NCBI GenBank assembly: GCA_016195025.1
Contig: JACQAL010000017.1
Coordinates: 1-61,895, forward strand
DNA from: Bacteroidota bacterium
GTDB taxonomy: Bacteria; Bacteroidota; Bacteroidia; Palsa-948
Direction of reading: 5' to 3'
DNA length: 61,895 bases
In this document: positions 36,090-44,776 of the stretch, in pieces
Numbering within the stretch: position 1 is the first letter of the stretch
How the letters are laid out: the number at the start of each line of letters is the position of its first letter
The notes under the pieces: model-generated
What the model was told of the DNA's origin: nothing
Seen by the model: only the letters and a program-made list of their open reading frames with translations
Database searches by the model: none
Made by a program: the position numbers and the translations under genes

Positions 36090-36890
36090 TTATATCACAA
36101 TCGTTATCAAACTGCCCGGGGCGCTCACGCGTCCGGGGTTTTTGCTGTCGTTCCATTGTAAAAAGGCATAGAGCGTTTTGCCGATGTTGGCGCTTTTGAG
36201 GTCAAGAATAAATTTTGCTCCTGAAAATGTTTTCTGTTTGTCGCATTCATCGGGTCCGGCAGGCGGGTTCATTTGCGTCAGCGCATCGGTTATTTGTTTG
36301 TTTGTTTTTGCCGTGGGATTTTCCTGCGTTTCTTCTGCCAGCGTATCGGCTCTTGCCTGCAGCCCTCTTTTATCTACTATGGAATAGGAAATGATTACGC
36401 CATCGGCTCCTTCGGCAGTGCTGGCTTTGGTGGGGTCTTTAAAGGTGTTGCAGGTGAATTCGTGCTTGCCTCCGCCCATGTTTTTCTCGCGGTAAAAAAT
36501 ATCTGCCTTAATGCCGTCTTTGTGTTTGGTTTTGGTAAGGTCGGGCACGGTAATGCGAAGGAGTTTGCGCTGCGCATCGGTGACCGATTTATTTTTTTTC
36601 AGCCATTGGGCAATGAACTGGCGGATGGCTTTTACATAATCCCTGCGGGCATCCTGCTTGGTTTTGGTGTCGCCTTCGTTGCGGGTGGCTTTTTGCCCGC
36701 TTCCGCCTGCGGTATAGGCGGTGTTCCAGTTTGCTTGCAGGGTTTGGAGGTTGCTTACATCGCCCGGGGTAATGCCCCATGCCACGTAGTTGGCGTTTAC
36801 AAGGTTCATGAAGCCCTTTTGACCTGAATCAAACTGGGCATCGGTGCCTTTGAGCCATTCTTCCTGTTGTGGTTTTTTGTTTTTTGACAT
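36090..36890 (-). CDS. Unknown-family protein, copy 1 (266 residues)
   Basis: The protein has no signal peptide. Residues 1-110 form charged helices (NWNTAYTAG, KQDARRDYVKAIRQFIAQWL with conserved Trp). A segment of beta-strands then ends in IGKTLYAFLQWNDSKNPGRV and APGSLITIVI. The layout is shared with 48158-48919 and the partial gene at 61563: a helical N-terminal half, then a beta half ending in an LGK-x-x-W/A-Y motif, an aromatic strand, and a G-x-x-S tail. The function is unknown. The beta half looks like a fibronectin-type fold used in binding, which is inference. An ORF of 7-residue tandem repeats lies just upstream. Confidence 0.72.
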   Translation of the reverse strand: MSKNKKPQQEEWLKGTDAQFDSGQKGFMNLVNANYVAWGITPGDVSNLQTLQANWNTAYTAGGSGQKATRNEGDTKTKQDARRDYVKAIRQFIAQWLKKNKSVTDAQRKLLRITVPDLTKTKHKDGIKADIFYREKNMGGGKHEFTCNTFKDPTKASTAEGADGVIISYSIVDKRGLQARADTLAEETQENPTAKTNKQITDALTQMNPPAGPDECDKQKTFSGAKFILDLKSANIGKTLYAFLQWNDSKNPGRVSAPGSLITIVI

Positions 36891-36909
36891 GGTGTTTATG
36901 TTTTAAAGG

Positions 36910-37203
36910 TTAATATATATACCAAAGCAAATCGGCTTTGCGAACGGAGGGACAAGTGACAGAGGACAGGGGACGGGTGAATTTCCCTTGCCACTTGCCC
37001 CATGTCCCTTGTCCCATTTTCGGAAACCTGACTACCTTCGGTATAGTATGATTTTTGCACTTTTGGGCATTTGGGATGTTTGCCAAGACCTTTGGCATGT
37101 TCGCCAAGACCTTTGGCATGTTTGCCAAGACCTCTGGCATGTTCGCCAAGACATCTGGCATGTTCGCCAAAACCTTCGGCATGTTCGCCAAGACCTCTGG
37201 CAT
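36910..37203 (-). CDS. Heptad tandem-repeat ORF, MPxVLAN frame
   Basis: Six 21-bp units encode MPEVLAN, MPKVLAN, MPDVLAN and so on. Comparing units, this frame has only synonymous changes at Pro, Val and Ala codons and a conservative E/K/D swap, so it fits purifying selection. It also continues degenerately upstream as NIPNASAN and NPLPN, up to the TGA of the previous gene. The competing frame (HARGLGE units) has the ATG at 37264 that overlaps that TGA, but all its unit differences change amino acids. Which is translated is unresolved. Confidence 0.4.
   Translation of the reverse strand: MPEVLANMPKVLANMPDVLANMPEVLANMPKVLANMPKVLANIPNAQKCKNHTIPKVVRFPKMGQGTWGKWQGKFTRPLSSVTCPSVRKADLLWYIY
36949..37015. 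repeat. GGGACAAG word hairpin
   Basis: GGGACAAG with GACAGAGGACAGGGGAC on the left is mirrored by CCACTTGCCCCATGTC and CTTGTCCC on the right. It sits between the repeat ORF and copy 1 of the unknown family. Confidence 0.65.
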
Positions 37204-37204
37204 G
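37079..37204. repeat. 21-bp tandem repeat, six units
   Basis: Six units of 21 bp (for example TTCGCCAAGACCTCTGGCAT plus G) with a few point differences. No spacers, so it is not a CRISPR array. All three minus-strand frames are open across it. Confidence 0.9.
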
Positions 37205-37260
37205 TTCGGCAGAGGGTTGCGCGAATTGGCTGAAGCGTTTGGTATGTTGGTGAAGTTGCT

Positions 37261-37458
37261 TCATGGGGTTGCGTCTTCGTGTATTGTTTCGTGTTGCTGC
37301 TTTAACAATTCATTGCGCTTTTCATGCAGGCATTTCAGCCACTCGCGCAGGGTTTCGCTGCCGTCTGTGCTGCCGTAATTCTTGCTTTGCTTCTGCAGTT
37401 TTTCTTGCACGTGGTTGATGGATTGTTCAATGGCTTCAAGAACCGGATTGTTGCTCAT
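37261..37458 (-). CDS. 65-residue helical protein
   Basis: Starts MSNNPVLEAIEQSINHVQEK and is almost entirely helical with heptad spacing, suggesting a coiled coil. Its ATG overlaps the stop of the gene upstream, and its TGA overlaps an ATG downstream, so it is part of a translationally coupled series (37658, 37458, 37264). In the same frame, after its stop, the MPxVLAN repeats begin. Confidence 0.55.
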   Translation of the reverse strand: MSNNPVLEAIEQSINHVQEKLQKQSKNYGSTDGSETLREWLKCLHEKRNELLKQQHETIHEDATP

Positions 37459-37658
37459 GGTGTTGGTTTTTGTGATTTTTCTTTTTCATCGTTTTCTCTT
37501 TCTATCCCGTGTTTGATAATATCGCTGAACTGCTGAAAGGTTAATTTATATTTGCGCATGATTGTTTTGCGGCTTATGTTGAGAATGAATAAGTCGTAAA
37601 CTTCTTTTTCCTCTTCTTTGGTAAAGTAGTTCACCGGTTGTTTTTTTTTCTTACGCAT
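37455..37658 (-). CDS. Small HTH-like protein A
   Basis: 67 residues from the ATG at 37658. A basic start (MRKKKKQPV) precedes EEKEVYDLFILNISRKTIMR and YKLTFQQFSDIIKHGI, a two-helix pattern like a minimal helix-turn-helix. It shares this layout with the 51-residue protein at 37669-37824, so they are tandem paralogues. It might bind DNA; no family name is recognised. Confidence 0.5.
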   Translation of the reverse strand: MRKKKKQPVNYFTKEEEKEVYDLFILNISRKTIMRKYKLTFQQFSDIIKHGIERENDEKEKSQKPTP

Positions 37659-37668
37659 GTTCACTGGT

Positions 37669-37824
37669 TTACTTGTTTTTGTTCTCTTTGTTTATTTGCC
37701 TGCGAATGATGTCGGCAAGTTCATCTGCGGTTAATTGATGTTTCTGCGCGAGTGTTTTCCAGTGTGTGCCGCTGATGAACTCGTCATAAATTTGTTTTTG
37801 TTCAGATGCGCTGATTGTTTTCAT
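37669..37824 (-). CDS. Small HTH-like protein B
   Basis: A 51-residue ORF starting MKTISASEQKQIYDEFISGT, then HWKTLAQKHQLTADELADII and a basic tail. It aligns with its downstream neighbour: QIYDEFISGTHWKTLAQKHQL against EVYDLFILNISRKTIMRKYKL, each followed by a DII helix. It is probably a small regulator, co-transcribed with neighbours 10-15 bp away. Confidence 0.5.
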   Translation of the reverse strand: MKTISASEQKQIYDEFISGTHWKTLAQKHQLTADELADIIRRQINKENKNK

Positions 37825-37839
37825 TTTTTGTTTTCTTTG

Positions 37840-38085
37840 TCATACCTCTTTATTCATTTTTTCAAATTCGTGAAACATTTTTTCGGTGCTTTCAAACATG
37901 ATTTCCATTCGGGTGAACAAATTTTTAAGGGCTAAAAACATGGTTTCGTCTTTTTGGAAGCCGGCATGGGGCTCGTGAATTTTGCGCTCGAGTTCGTAAA
38001 ATATGTTTTCTATTTTATGAAACTTTGTTTCCATTTCATAGAATTTGTCTTTGAGTTCTTCGCGCGTGTTTTTATCTTCTGCCAT
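37840..38085 (-). CDS. Coiled-coil protein of degenerate seven-residue repeats
   Basis: 81 residues starting MAEDKNTREELKDKFYEMET. The body repeats a pattern of F/M-x-x-x-E-x-K every seven residues (KFHKIENIFYELERKIHE, RMEIMFESTEKMFHEFEKM), an obvious coiled coil. An alternative ATG two codons upstream (38091) is equally possible. It belongs to the accessory operon; function unknown. Confidence 0.6.
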   Translation of the reverse strand: MAEDKNTREELKDKFYEMETKFHKIENIFYELERKIHEPHAGFQKDETMFLALKNLFTRMEIMFESTEKMFHEFEKMNKEV

Positions 38086-38104
38086 ATACATTATATAATG
38101 CGTG

Positions 38105-38743
38105 TTAAAATTTGCCGTAGGAACTGTTGAGGTATTTGAGCGTGCCGTTAAAAGAAAATATTTTATAGTGTTGTCCGGCTGCCCAGTGCAGGGCGCCTTG
38201 TATTTTTTCACCGGTGATTGACCCCTGCCAGAGCAATGTTTCTCCGTTTCGTTTTTTACTCATGGCGGCAAAAATGATTGTTGTTTCTACTCCTGAAGAA
38301 TCTACCATGCGCGAATAGCAGCCGGGCAAAAAGCCGGTGATGAGCGCTTCCTTCTTTTTTTCAGAATCGGGCTGTGAATATAATTTTCCGTTCTTGAAAA
38401 AGAGCAGGTAAGGAAGCTGCTGCCCGGGGGCTTCTTTTCCTTTTTGAAAGAGTTCAACGCTGAAGATTTTTCCCGAAAGCGCAGGGTCTTCTTTCACCGA
38501 AACGGAAGAACAGGATAAAAGCAAAAGCAGGGCGAGTGCAATAGGGTTGAAAAAGAAAAATGCTGCTTTGCCGGAAGCGGTGGAAATGTTTTCTAAAAAT
38601 TTCTGATAGGCGCGCAGAGATAACTTATGATGTGCCGCTCTGCCGTACTGTTCTTCTTTTTCGGCTTTGGTTATTGCCTGCTGCAGCCGTTCTGCCTCTT
38701 TGTGCAGGTAGCGCACCAGCGTTGTGTTTTCGTTTGCTTCCAT
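38105..38743 (-). CDS. Protein with an internal lipoprotein-like signal
   Basis: 212 residues. The first 57 are soluble and helical (MEANENTTLVRYLHKEAERL, then KAEKEEQYGRAAHHKLSLRA). They are followed by FFFFNPIALALLLLLSCSSV, which looks exactly like a lipoprotein signal with its Cys, but placed internally. There is no Met between the two parts. The C-terminal 130 residues form a beta-rich domain. Either a helical leader has become fused to a lipoprotein, or the hydrophobic part acts as a membrane anchor. First gene of the accessory operon. Confidence 0.55.
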   Translation of the reverse strand: MEANENTTLVRYLHKEAERLQQAITKAEKEEQYGRAAHHKLSLRAYQKFLENISTASGKAAFFFFNPIALALLLLLSCSSVSVKEDPALSGKIFSVELFQKGKEAPGQQLPYLLFFKNGKLYSQPDSEKKKEALITGFLPGCYSRMVDSSGVETTIIFAAMSKKRNGETLLWQGSITGEKIQGALHWAAGQHYKIFSFNGTLKYLNSSYGKF

Positions 38744-38976
38744 ACTCCCTGAAGAATTACGCTCCGGTTTACAGCAAAAAATTTTACATTCAACAACAAC
38801 ATGATGGGGTTCGTAACAATTACTTTCCCTGTAGAACGCCCGTTTTGAAAAAAGGTTGCATTGGTTTTGGGAATTTAGACGGGTGAAGAAAAAATATAGA
38901 TGAGTGAACGGAAAATATCGCTTAACTCTATAAAGGGAGTAGAGATTGAATTGCGGGCGCCTTCGTTAACTATTTC

Positions 38977-38984
38977 TATCTTTG
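38977..38984 (+). promoter_or_regulatory. Putative minus-7 box for guaA
   Basis: TATCTTTG is an exact TAnnTTTG match, 17 bp before the chosen ATG at 39002. It supports that start over the longer frame. Confidence 0.5.
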
Positions 38985-39001
38985 CCCAAGCATCGCACCC
39001 T

Positions 39002-40540
39002 ATGCAGCAAACCATTCTCATTCTTGATTTCGGTTCTCAATACACGCAGTTGATTGCGCGCAAGGTGCGCGAGTTGAATGTGTATTGCGAAATTCATCCA
39101 TTCAACTTTGTTGAAAATCACAATTTCCAAATAACAAATTACAAAGGAATAATTTTATCCGGCAGCCCTTTCTCGGTTCGCCAGAAAAATTCTCCCCAAC
39201 CCGATTTGAATTTGCTCAGAGGAAAGATTCCCGTGCTCGGAGTTTGTTATGGCGCGCAATTGCTCGCCCATCAGTGTGGCGGAGAAGTTCAGCCATCGAA
39301 GCACCGTGAATACGGAAGAGCAAATCTTTCGTTCGTGAATAATGATTCGCTTCTGTTCAAAAATATTTCCCTCCACTCGCAGGTATGGATGAGCCATGCC
39401 GATACCATTATCAGCGCGCCTGAGAATTTTGAAATAGTTGCAAATACAAATGACGTGAAGTATGCGGGCTTTCACATTCAAGGAGAAAAAACGTACGGCA
39501 TACAATTTCATCCCGAAGTGTATCACACCACGGAAGGATTAACGCTGCTGAAAAACTTTGTAGTTGATATTTGTAAATGTTCGCAATCATGGACTCCTTC
39601 TTCTTTCATTGAAACCACCGTTGAAGAATTACAACTGAAACTCGGAGAGGATAAAGTGGTGATGGCGCTTTCAGGCGGAGTGGATTCCACGGTGGCGGCA
39701 ATGCTGCTGCACAAAGCCATCGGCAAACATCTCTTCTGCATTTTTGTGGATAACGGACTTCTGCGCAAAGATGAATTCAAAAACGTGCTGCACTCTTACA
39801 AGGACATGGGCTTAAACATAAAAGGAGTGGAAGCGAAGAAACTTTTTTACAAAGCGCTCAAAGGGAAAAAAGACCCGGAAGCAAAACGCAAAGCAATCGG
39901 AAAAACTTTCATTGAAGTGTTCGACAAAGAAGCGCATAAAATAAAAAATGTAAACTGGCTCGGGCAAGGCACCATTTATCCCGATGTGATTGAAAGCATT
40001 TCTGTAAAAGGTCCTTCGGCAACCATTAAATCGCATCACAACGTTGGCGGGCTTCCCAAGAAAATGAAAATGAAGGTTGTTGAACCGCTGAACACACTAT
40101 TCAAGGATGAAGTAAGAAGAGTTGGAAAGGAACTTGGCATTGAAGGATTTATACTTGGCAGGCATCCCTTCCCCGGTCCCGGCCTCGGAATCAGAATATT
40201 GGGAGAAGTAACGGAAGAAAAAGTACGCATCTTGCAAGAGGTTGACCACATTTTTATTGACGGATTAAAAACAGCAGGGCTTTATAATAATGTTTGGCAG
40301 GCGGGTACAATTCTTACTCCTATCAAAAGCGTTGGGGTGATGGGCGATGAACGCACGTATGAAAATGTGGTTGCGCTGCGCGCGGTAACTTCCACCGATG
40401 GAATGACTGCCGATTGGTGCCATCTTCCCTATGAGTTTCTTGCAAAAGTTTCGAGCGAAATAATTAATAAAGTAAAAGGCGTGAACCGCGTGGTGTACGA
40501 TATAAGTTCAAAACCGCCCGCAACAATTGAATGGGAGTAA
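39002..40540 (+). CDS. guaA: GMP synthase (glutamine-hydrolysing)
   Basis: The 512-residue enzyme converts XMP to GMP. The N-terminal class I amidotransferase has the nucleophile in [15 protein letters not shown] and the His/Glu in HPEVYHT. The ATP pyrophosphatase domain has [15 protein letters not shown], and the C-terminal dimerisation part ends PATIEWE. The frame is open 34 codons further upstream, but [20 protein letters not shown] is the family start. The LysM gene begins directly after its stop. Confidence 0.97.
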   Translation: MQQTILILDFGSQYTQLIARKVRELNVYCEIHPFNFVENHNFQITNYKGIILSGSPFSVRQKNSPQPDLNLLRGKIPVLGVCYGAQLLAHQCGGEVQPSKHREYGRANLSFVNNDSLLFKNISLHSQVWMSHADTIISAPENFEIVANTNDVKYAGFHIQGEKTYGIQFHPEVYHTTEGLTLLKNFVVDICKCSQSWTPSSFIETTVEELQLKLGEDKVVMALSGGVDSTVAAMLLHKAIGKHLFCIFVDNGLLRKDEFKNVLHSYKDMGLNIKGVEAKKLFYKALKGKKDPEAKRKAIGKTFIEVFDKEAHKIKNVNWLGQGTIYPDVIESISVKGPSATIKSHHNVGGLPKKMKMKVVEPLNTLFKDEVRRVGKELGIEGFILGRHPFPGPGLGIRILGEVTEEKVRILQEVDHIFIDGLKTAGLYNNVWQAGTILTPIKSVGVMGDERTYENVVALRAVTSTDGMTADWCHLPYEFLAKVSSEIINKVKGVNRVVYDISSKPPATIEWE

Positions 40541-42079
40541 ATGGAAATTATAAATTATAAATTAAAAATTATAAATTGTTTTTTGCTTTTGGCTGTCATG
40601 CTGAGTGGAGTCGAAGCATCTTTTTCACAGCAATTCCAGCCAACTCCAATAAAAAAATCAGAGAAGATAGAAACCATTGACGGAAAAAAATTTTACATCC
40701 ATCACGTAGAAAAAAGTCAAACCCTCTACTCTATTGCCAAAACATATGGAACAACCGTTGACATTGTTCTCTCAAACAATCCCGATGCCATTGACGGATT
40801 GAAAGCCGGAGATAAATTAAAAATTCCTTTCCTTGCTGAAGCGAAGAAGGAAATAACGGCAATAAAAGATATAAAGGAAAACATTATTCACCCTGTTTCC
40901 ACTGCTTCCACTATTCCCACTATTCCCCTTCAGAACAAAGACACCGTTGTGAAACCCATCGCAGACATTCACGTGGCGGTTTTTCTTCCGCTTTCCCTTT
41001 CCGCTATGGAAAACAGGAACGCGGAAAATTTTCCCGAAGAAACAAAAATGGGAATTGAGTTCTACGAAGGAATAAAAATGGCATACGATTCACTGAAGAA
41101 GCAGGGCTTCAAAGGTCATCTGCATATTTACGATGCAGGCGTTGACTCAGCGGGAATGGCGAAACTTCTTTCCAAACCTGAACTGAAGACAATGAATTTG
41201 TTCATCGGTCCGCTTTCGTCAAAAAAGTTTGAAGCCGTGCTGAAGATTGCCAGAGAAAATAAAATCAACATCGTCTCCCCCACTCTGCAGGGAAATACTA
41301 TTCTCCTCGGAAATCCGAATGTGAGCAAAACAACTCCCTCGTATGCCACGCAGGCGGAAGCGCTGGCAAAATACGCGGCAGAAAAATTTGCCGGGCAAAA
41401 TATTATTCTGTTCAACAGCGCAAGCGCGAAGGACAAGCCGTATATAAACATGTTCCGAAAAACGATTAACCCGCTGCTGAAAAAAGCAAATGCCGACACG
41501 GTGAAAGAAGTTACGTTCACCACGCTCAAGGATTTTCTCATTCATGCCGAAACGCAGCCCAATCCGAACAAGGAAATAAAAACATTCAAGGTGCTGAGCG
41601 CAAAGCCGAACATTGTGGTGATTCCTTCTACCAATCCGTCCATTGTAACGGAAGCGGTGAATAAATTATTTCTCTATACGCAGCAGAATGGGGACAGCAT
41701 AATCGTGCTTGGCATGAGCAACTTTCAGGAAATAGAAAGTTTGGATTTTGGCTATCTGAATGCACTGCACGTCATCATTTCTTCCTATGAATTGGTTGAT
41801 TACAATAATCCGCAAACGAAAAAGATTATTCTCAACTACCGAAGCGATTATAAAACCGAGCCCACGCGCTATGTGTTTTCAGGATTTGATGCGGGGTATT
41901 TTTATTTAAGCGGCTTGCAGAAATACGGAACCGCTCTTCAATCAAAACTTCCTGAACTGAAACAAAAAGGAATTCAAACCGAATTTAACTTCGTTCAATC
42001 GGATATTGCAAGCGGTTACGAAAATAAAGGAGTGGGAATTATGAAGTTTGAGAATTATTCCTACACGCGGGTAAAATAA
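40541..42079 (+). CDS. Secreted LysM protein with periplasmic-binding-protein fold
   Basis: 512 residues. The N-terminal signal is unusual: MEIINYKLKIINCFLLLAVM then LSGVEASFSQ. A LysM domain follows (about 55-97, SQTLYSIAKTYGTTVDIVLS), then a type I periplasmic-binding-like region (from about 145, VAVFLPLSLSAMENRNAENF). It probably binds peptidoglycan, and the rest may bind a ligand or be a structural relic. Position right after guaA is common in Bacteroidota. The signal-peptide codons contain both an ATAAATT word repeat and a GTCATGCTGAGTGGAGTCGA repeat. Confidence 0.85.
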   Translation: MEIINYKLKIINCFLLLAVMLSGVEASFSQQFQPTPIKKSEKIETIDGKKFYIHHVEKSQTLYSIAKTYGTTVDIVLSNNPDAIDGLKAGDKLKIPFLAEAKKEITAIKDIKENIIHPVSTASTIPTIPLQNKDTVVKPIADIHVAVFLPLSLSAMENRNAENFPEETKMGIEFYEGIKMAYDSLKKQGFKGHLHIYDAGVDSAGMAKLLSKPELKTMNLFIGPLSSKKFEAVLKIARENKINIVSPTLQGNTILLGNPNVSKTTPSYATQAEALAKYAAEKFAGQNIILFNSASAKDKPYINMFRKTINPLLKKANADTVKEVTFTTLKDFLIHAETQPNPNKEIKTFKVLSAKPNIVVIPSTNPSIVTEAVNKLFLYTQQNGDSIIVLGMSNFQEIESLDFGYLNALHVIISSYELVDYNNPQTKKIILNYRSDYKTEPTRYVFSGFDAGYFYLSGLQKYGTALQSKLPELKQKGIQTEFNFVQSDIASGYENKGVGIMKFENYSYTRVK

Positions 42080-42118
42080 GCGGGTATAAATACAACCTTT
42101 TTCTTTCAGAAGTTATCT

Positions 42119-42126
42119 TATATTTG
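42119..42126 (+). promoter_or_regulatory. Putative minus-7 box for the kelch/SprB protein
   Basis: TATATTTG is an exact TAnnTTTG match, 67 bp before the ATG at 42194. Confidence 0.45.
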
Positions 42127-42193
42127 TTGCAATGCGGATAACAAATATTCTGCGACTATTCGAATAAAAAACAGTTAGAATAAATTTTATTTT

Positions 42194-44770
42194 ATGAAAA
42201 AACTTCTCCTCACCTTCTGCCTTCTGCTTTCTGTATTCCTCTGTGCGCAGGGAACATGGTATCAGAAAGCGAACCTTGGCATAACTACAGACGCAAGAAG
42301 CCAGGCGGCAGGGTTTGAATTAAACGGCTACGGTTATATAGGAACAGGATATAACGGCACCCAGAAAAATGATTTCTGGAAATATGACCCTGTTGCCAAC
42401 ACGTGGACACAAATAGTAAATTTCCCCGGCACGGCACGCTCCGGAGCAACCGGATTTTCAGTGAACGGCTATGGATATATGGGTTTGGGCTTTGACGGGG
42501 CGGGTCCTTATGTAAATGATTTTTATAAATACGACCCGGCAGGCAACTCATGGACTCCTGTTGCAAACTTTCCCGGCACAGCGCGCGAATTAGCAGCCGC
42601 CTTTGTCATTGGAAGTTATGCTTACGTGGGAACCGGCACCGATGGAACTAATACCTACACTGATTTTTATCAATACGACCCTGTTGGCGATGCATGGACA
42701 ACAAAAACCAGTTTCACAGGAACAGCGCGCTGCGGAGCCACCGGTTTTGCCGTGAGCGGAATGGGATATTTTGCGCTGGGAAAAAATGCTACTTCTTCCA
42801 CTTATTACAATACCATGTATCAATACAACCCAACCGGAAACAGTTGGACTGCAAAGACAAGTTACACAGGAGCCGCACGTGCGGGCGCATCGGCTTTTGT
42901 CATTAATAGTTTTGGTTATGTTGGCACAGGCGAATCGGCAAACAATGCAACATTATACAATAACTTCTACAAGTATGACCCTGCCGGCAATTCGTGGAGC
43001 GCCATTGCAAACTTCATTGGCTTTCCGGCAAGTTATACGAACGGTTTCGCTATAGGAAATTACGGTTACTGCGGAATGGGTTATGCTTCCGGCAGCCAGG
43101 TAAACACCTGGTACATGTATGACTTATGCAGTTTAAGCGCCACCATCACTCCCACTTCGCCCTCGTGCAACGGAGGAAGCAACGGCTCTGCTTTTGTTAC
43201 AACCTCCAACGGCACTTCGCCTTTTACTTATTCGTGGAACACGGGAGGAACTACTTCCGCCATTTCAACTATTGCTGCGGGAAATTATACAGTAACTGTG
43301 AATGATGCAGGCGGCTGCAGCAAAACCGCCACCGTTACCGTTACGCAGCCCACTGCTCTTGTGGGAACAGTTACCACCATTACCAACGCTTCGTGCAATT
43401 CAATGTGCAATGGAAAAATTAATGTATCGGCATCGGGCGCCACTCCGCCTTATACCTACGTTTGGACACCGAGCGTGAGTTCCACCACCACTGCCACGGG
43501 GCTTTGCGCGGGAACGTACACCATAAAAATTTCCGACTCGAAAGGATGCTCCAACACCAACACCGCCACCGTTACGCAGCCAACCGCGCTCACCGCTTCG
43601 CTCACTTCTGCCAACGCATCGAATGTGTGCACCTGCGATGGCTCGGCAAGCATTTCTCCTTCGGGCGGAACGCCTGCGTATACGTATGCATGGTCTCCCG
43701 GAGGAAAAACAACTTCGGCAGTTACCGGCTTATGCGGAGGCACTACTTATTCCATTACCGTTACCGACAGCAAAGGATGTTCCCTGACCAATACGGTTTC
43801 CATTCTTCCCGCGCCAATGAATGTCAGCACAACCTGCATTTCTGTTTCGTGCAACGGGCTTTGCGATGGAAGCACTGCAGTGACTATTACGGGAGGAAAT
43901 TCTCCGTACACGTATTCGTGGAGCAATGGCGCAACCACTTCCTCTGTTTCCGGTTTATGCGCGGCAACGTATTCGCTTACAATAACCGATGCCGATGGCT
44001 GCACCAAGCAAACCACCTGCACCATTAATTCGCCCGCAACACTGCAGGTGTTTTCAACCAACACCTCTGCGGTTACCACCGCCTGCTCGTGCAACGGAAG
44101 CATGAGCGCCAATGTGATTGGCGGAACCACTCCTTATACCTATTTATGGAGCAACGGATGCACAAAGAGCGCCTGCACGGGATTGTGCTCGGCAGGGCAA
44201 TACTCGGTGCAGGTAACCGATGCCAGCGGATGCACCGCCATTAAGTCGCCCATAACTGTGAACGGCTCCGCGCAATTCAAGATTGACAGCATGACTTCGT
44301 ATCCCGCCACGTGCAGCAGTTGCCCCAACGGAAGCGCCACCGTGTATGTTACCACCGGAATGCCTACCTACACGTATGCATGGTCGCCCGGGGGAGCAAC
44401 CACTCAAACTGCCACGGGGCTTGTTCCCGGCACGTATACCATTTGCGTTACCGATGCCAACAACTGCAAAAAGTGTGATACCATTACCGTGCAGAATGCA
44501 ACAGGAATAAACGCAATGAGTGAAAACAATTTACTGCGCGTGTATCCTGTTCCTGCAAAATCGCAACTGTTCATTGAACTTGCTTTGCCCTCTCCTTCTT
44601 CCGGAGAAATAAGAATGTATGATATGTTCGGAAAAGAAGTGTACCGCTCGGTTTCTTCTTCCGTTGCTCATTCTTCCATTGATGTTTCTTCTCTGGGCGA
44701 AGGATTGTATGAACTCAGAATTACAACCGGTGAAATGACAGTGACTAAAAAAATAATTTTGAGCAGATAG
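42194..44770 (+). CDS. Type IX-sorted kelch and SprB-repeat surface protein
   Basis: 858 residues. Signal peptide 1-19. About six kelch-like blades follow to residue 310 (pattern GYGYIGTGYNGTQKNDFWKY, DPxxNxWT). Six or so SprB repeats then run to about 765 (each with CNG, a PYTYxWSxG core and TVTDAxGC). The last 80 residues are a sorting domain (LRVYPVPAKSQLFIELALPS, ending YELRITTGEMTVTKKIIL). SprB repeats are found in gliding adhesins. The kelch part resembles that of 50254-52677, which has a different C-terminus. Confidence 0.92.
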   Translation: MKKLLLTFCLLLSVFLCAQGTWYQKANLGITTDARSQAAGFELNGYGYIGTGYNGTQKNDFWKYDPVANTWTQIVNFPGTARSGATGFSVNGYGYMGLGFDGAGPYVNDFYKYDPAGNSWTPVANFPGTARELAAAFVIGSYAYVGTGTDGTNTYTDFYQYDPVGDAWTTKTSFTGTARCGATGFAVSGMGYFALGKNATSSTYYNTMYQYNPTGNSWTAKTSYTGAARAGASAFVINSFGYVGTGESANNATLYNNFYKYDPAGNSWSAIANFIGFPASYTNGFAIGNYGYCGMGYASGSQVNTWYMYDLCSLSATITPTSPSCNGGSNGSAFVTTSNGTSPFTYSWNTGGTTSAISTIAAGNYTVTVNDAGGCSKTATVTVTQPTALVGTVTTITNASCNSMCNGKINVSASGATPPYTYVWTPSVSSTTTATGLCAGTYTIKISDSKGCSNTNTATVTQPTALTASLTSANASNVCTCDGSASISPSGGTPAYTYAWSPGGKTTSAVTGLCGGTTYSITVTDSKGCSLTNTVSILPAPMNVSTTCISVSCNGLCDGSTAVTITGGNSPYTYSWSNGATTSSVSGLCAATYSLTITDADGCTKQTTCTINSPATLQVFSTNTSAVTTACSCNGSMSANVIGGTTPYTYLWSNGCTKSACTGLCSAGQYSVQVTDASGCTAIKSPITVNGSAQFKIDSMTSYPATCSSCPNGSATVYVTTGMPTYTYAWSPGGATTQTATGLVPGTYTICVTDANNCKKCDTITVQNATGINAMSENNLLRVYPVPAKSQLFIELALPSPSSGEIRMYDMFGKEVYRSVSSSVAHSSIDVSSLGEGLYELRITTGEMTVTKKIILSR

Positions 44771-44776
44771 ACCTTT

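Noticed and set aside
37079-37204. CRISPR array
   Set aside because: The 21-bp units are directly adjacent with no spacers, and no cas genes are present. The same holds for 47861-48091.
43456-44407. Minus-strand frames opposite the SprB repeats
   Set aside because: Shadow frames caused by repeated ACC, GGC and TAC codons. They lack any domain.
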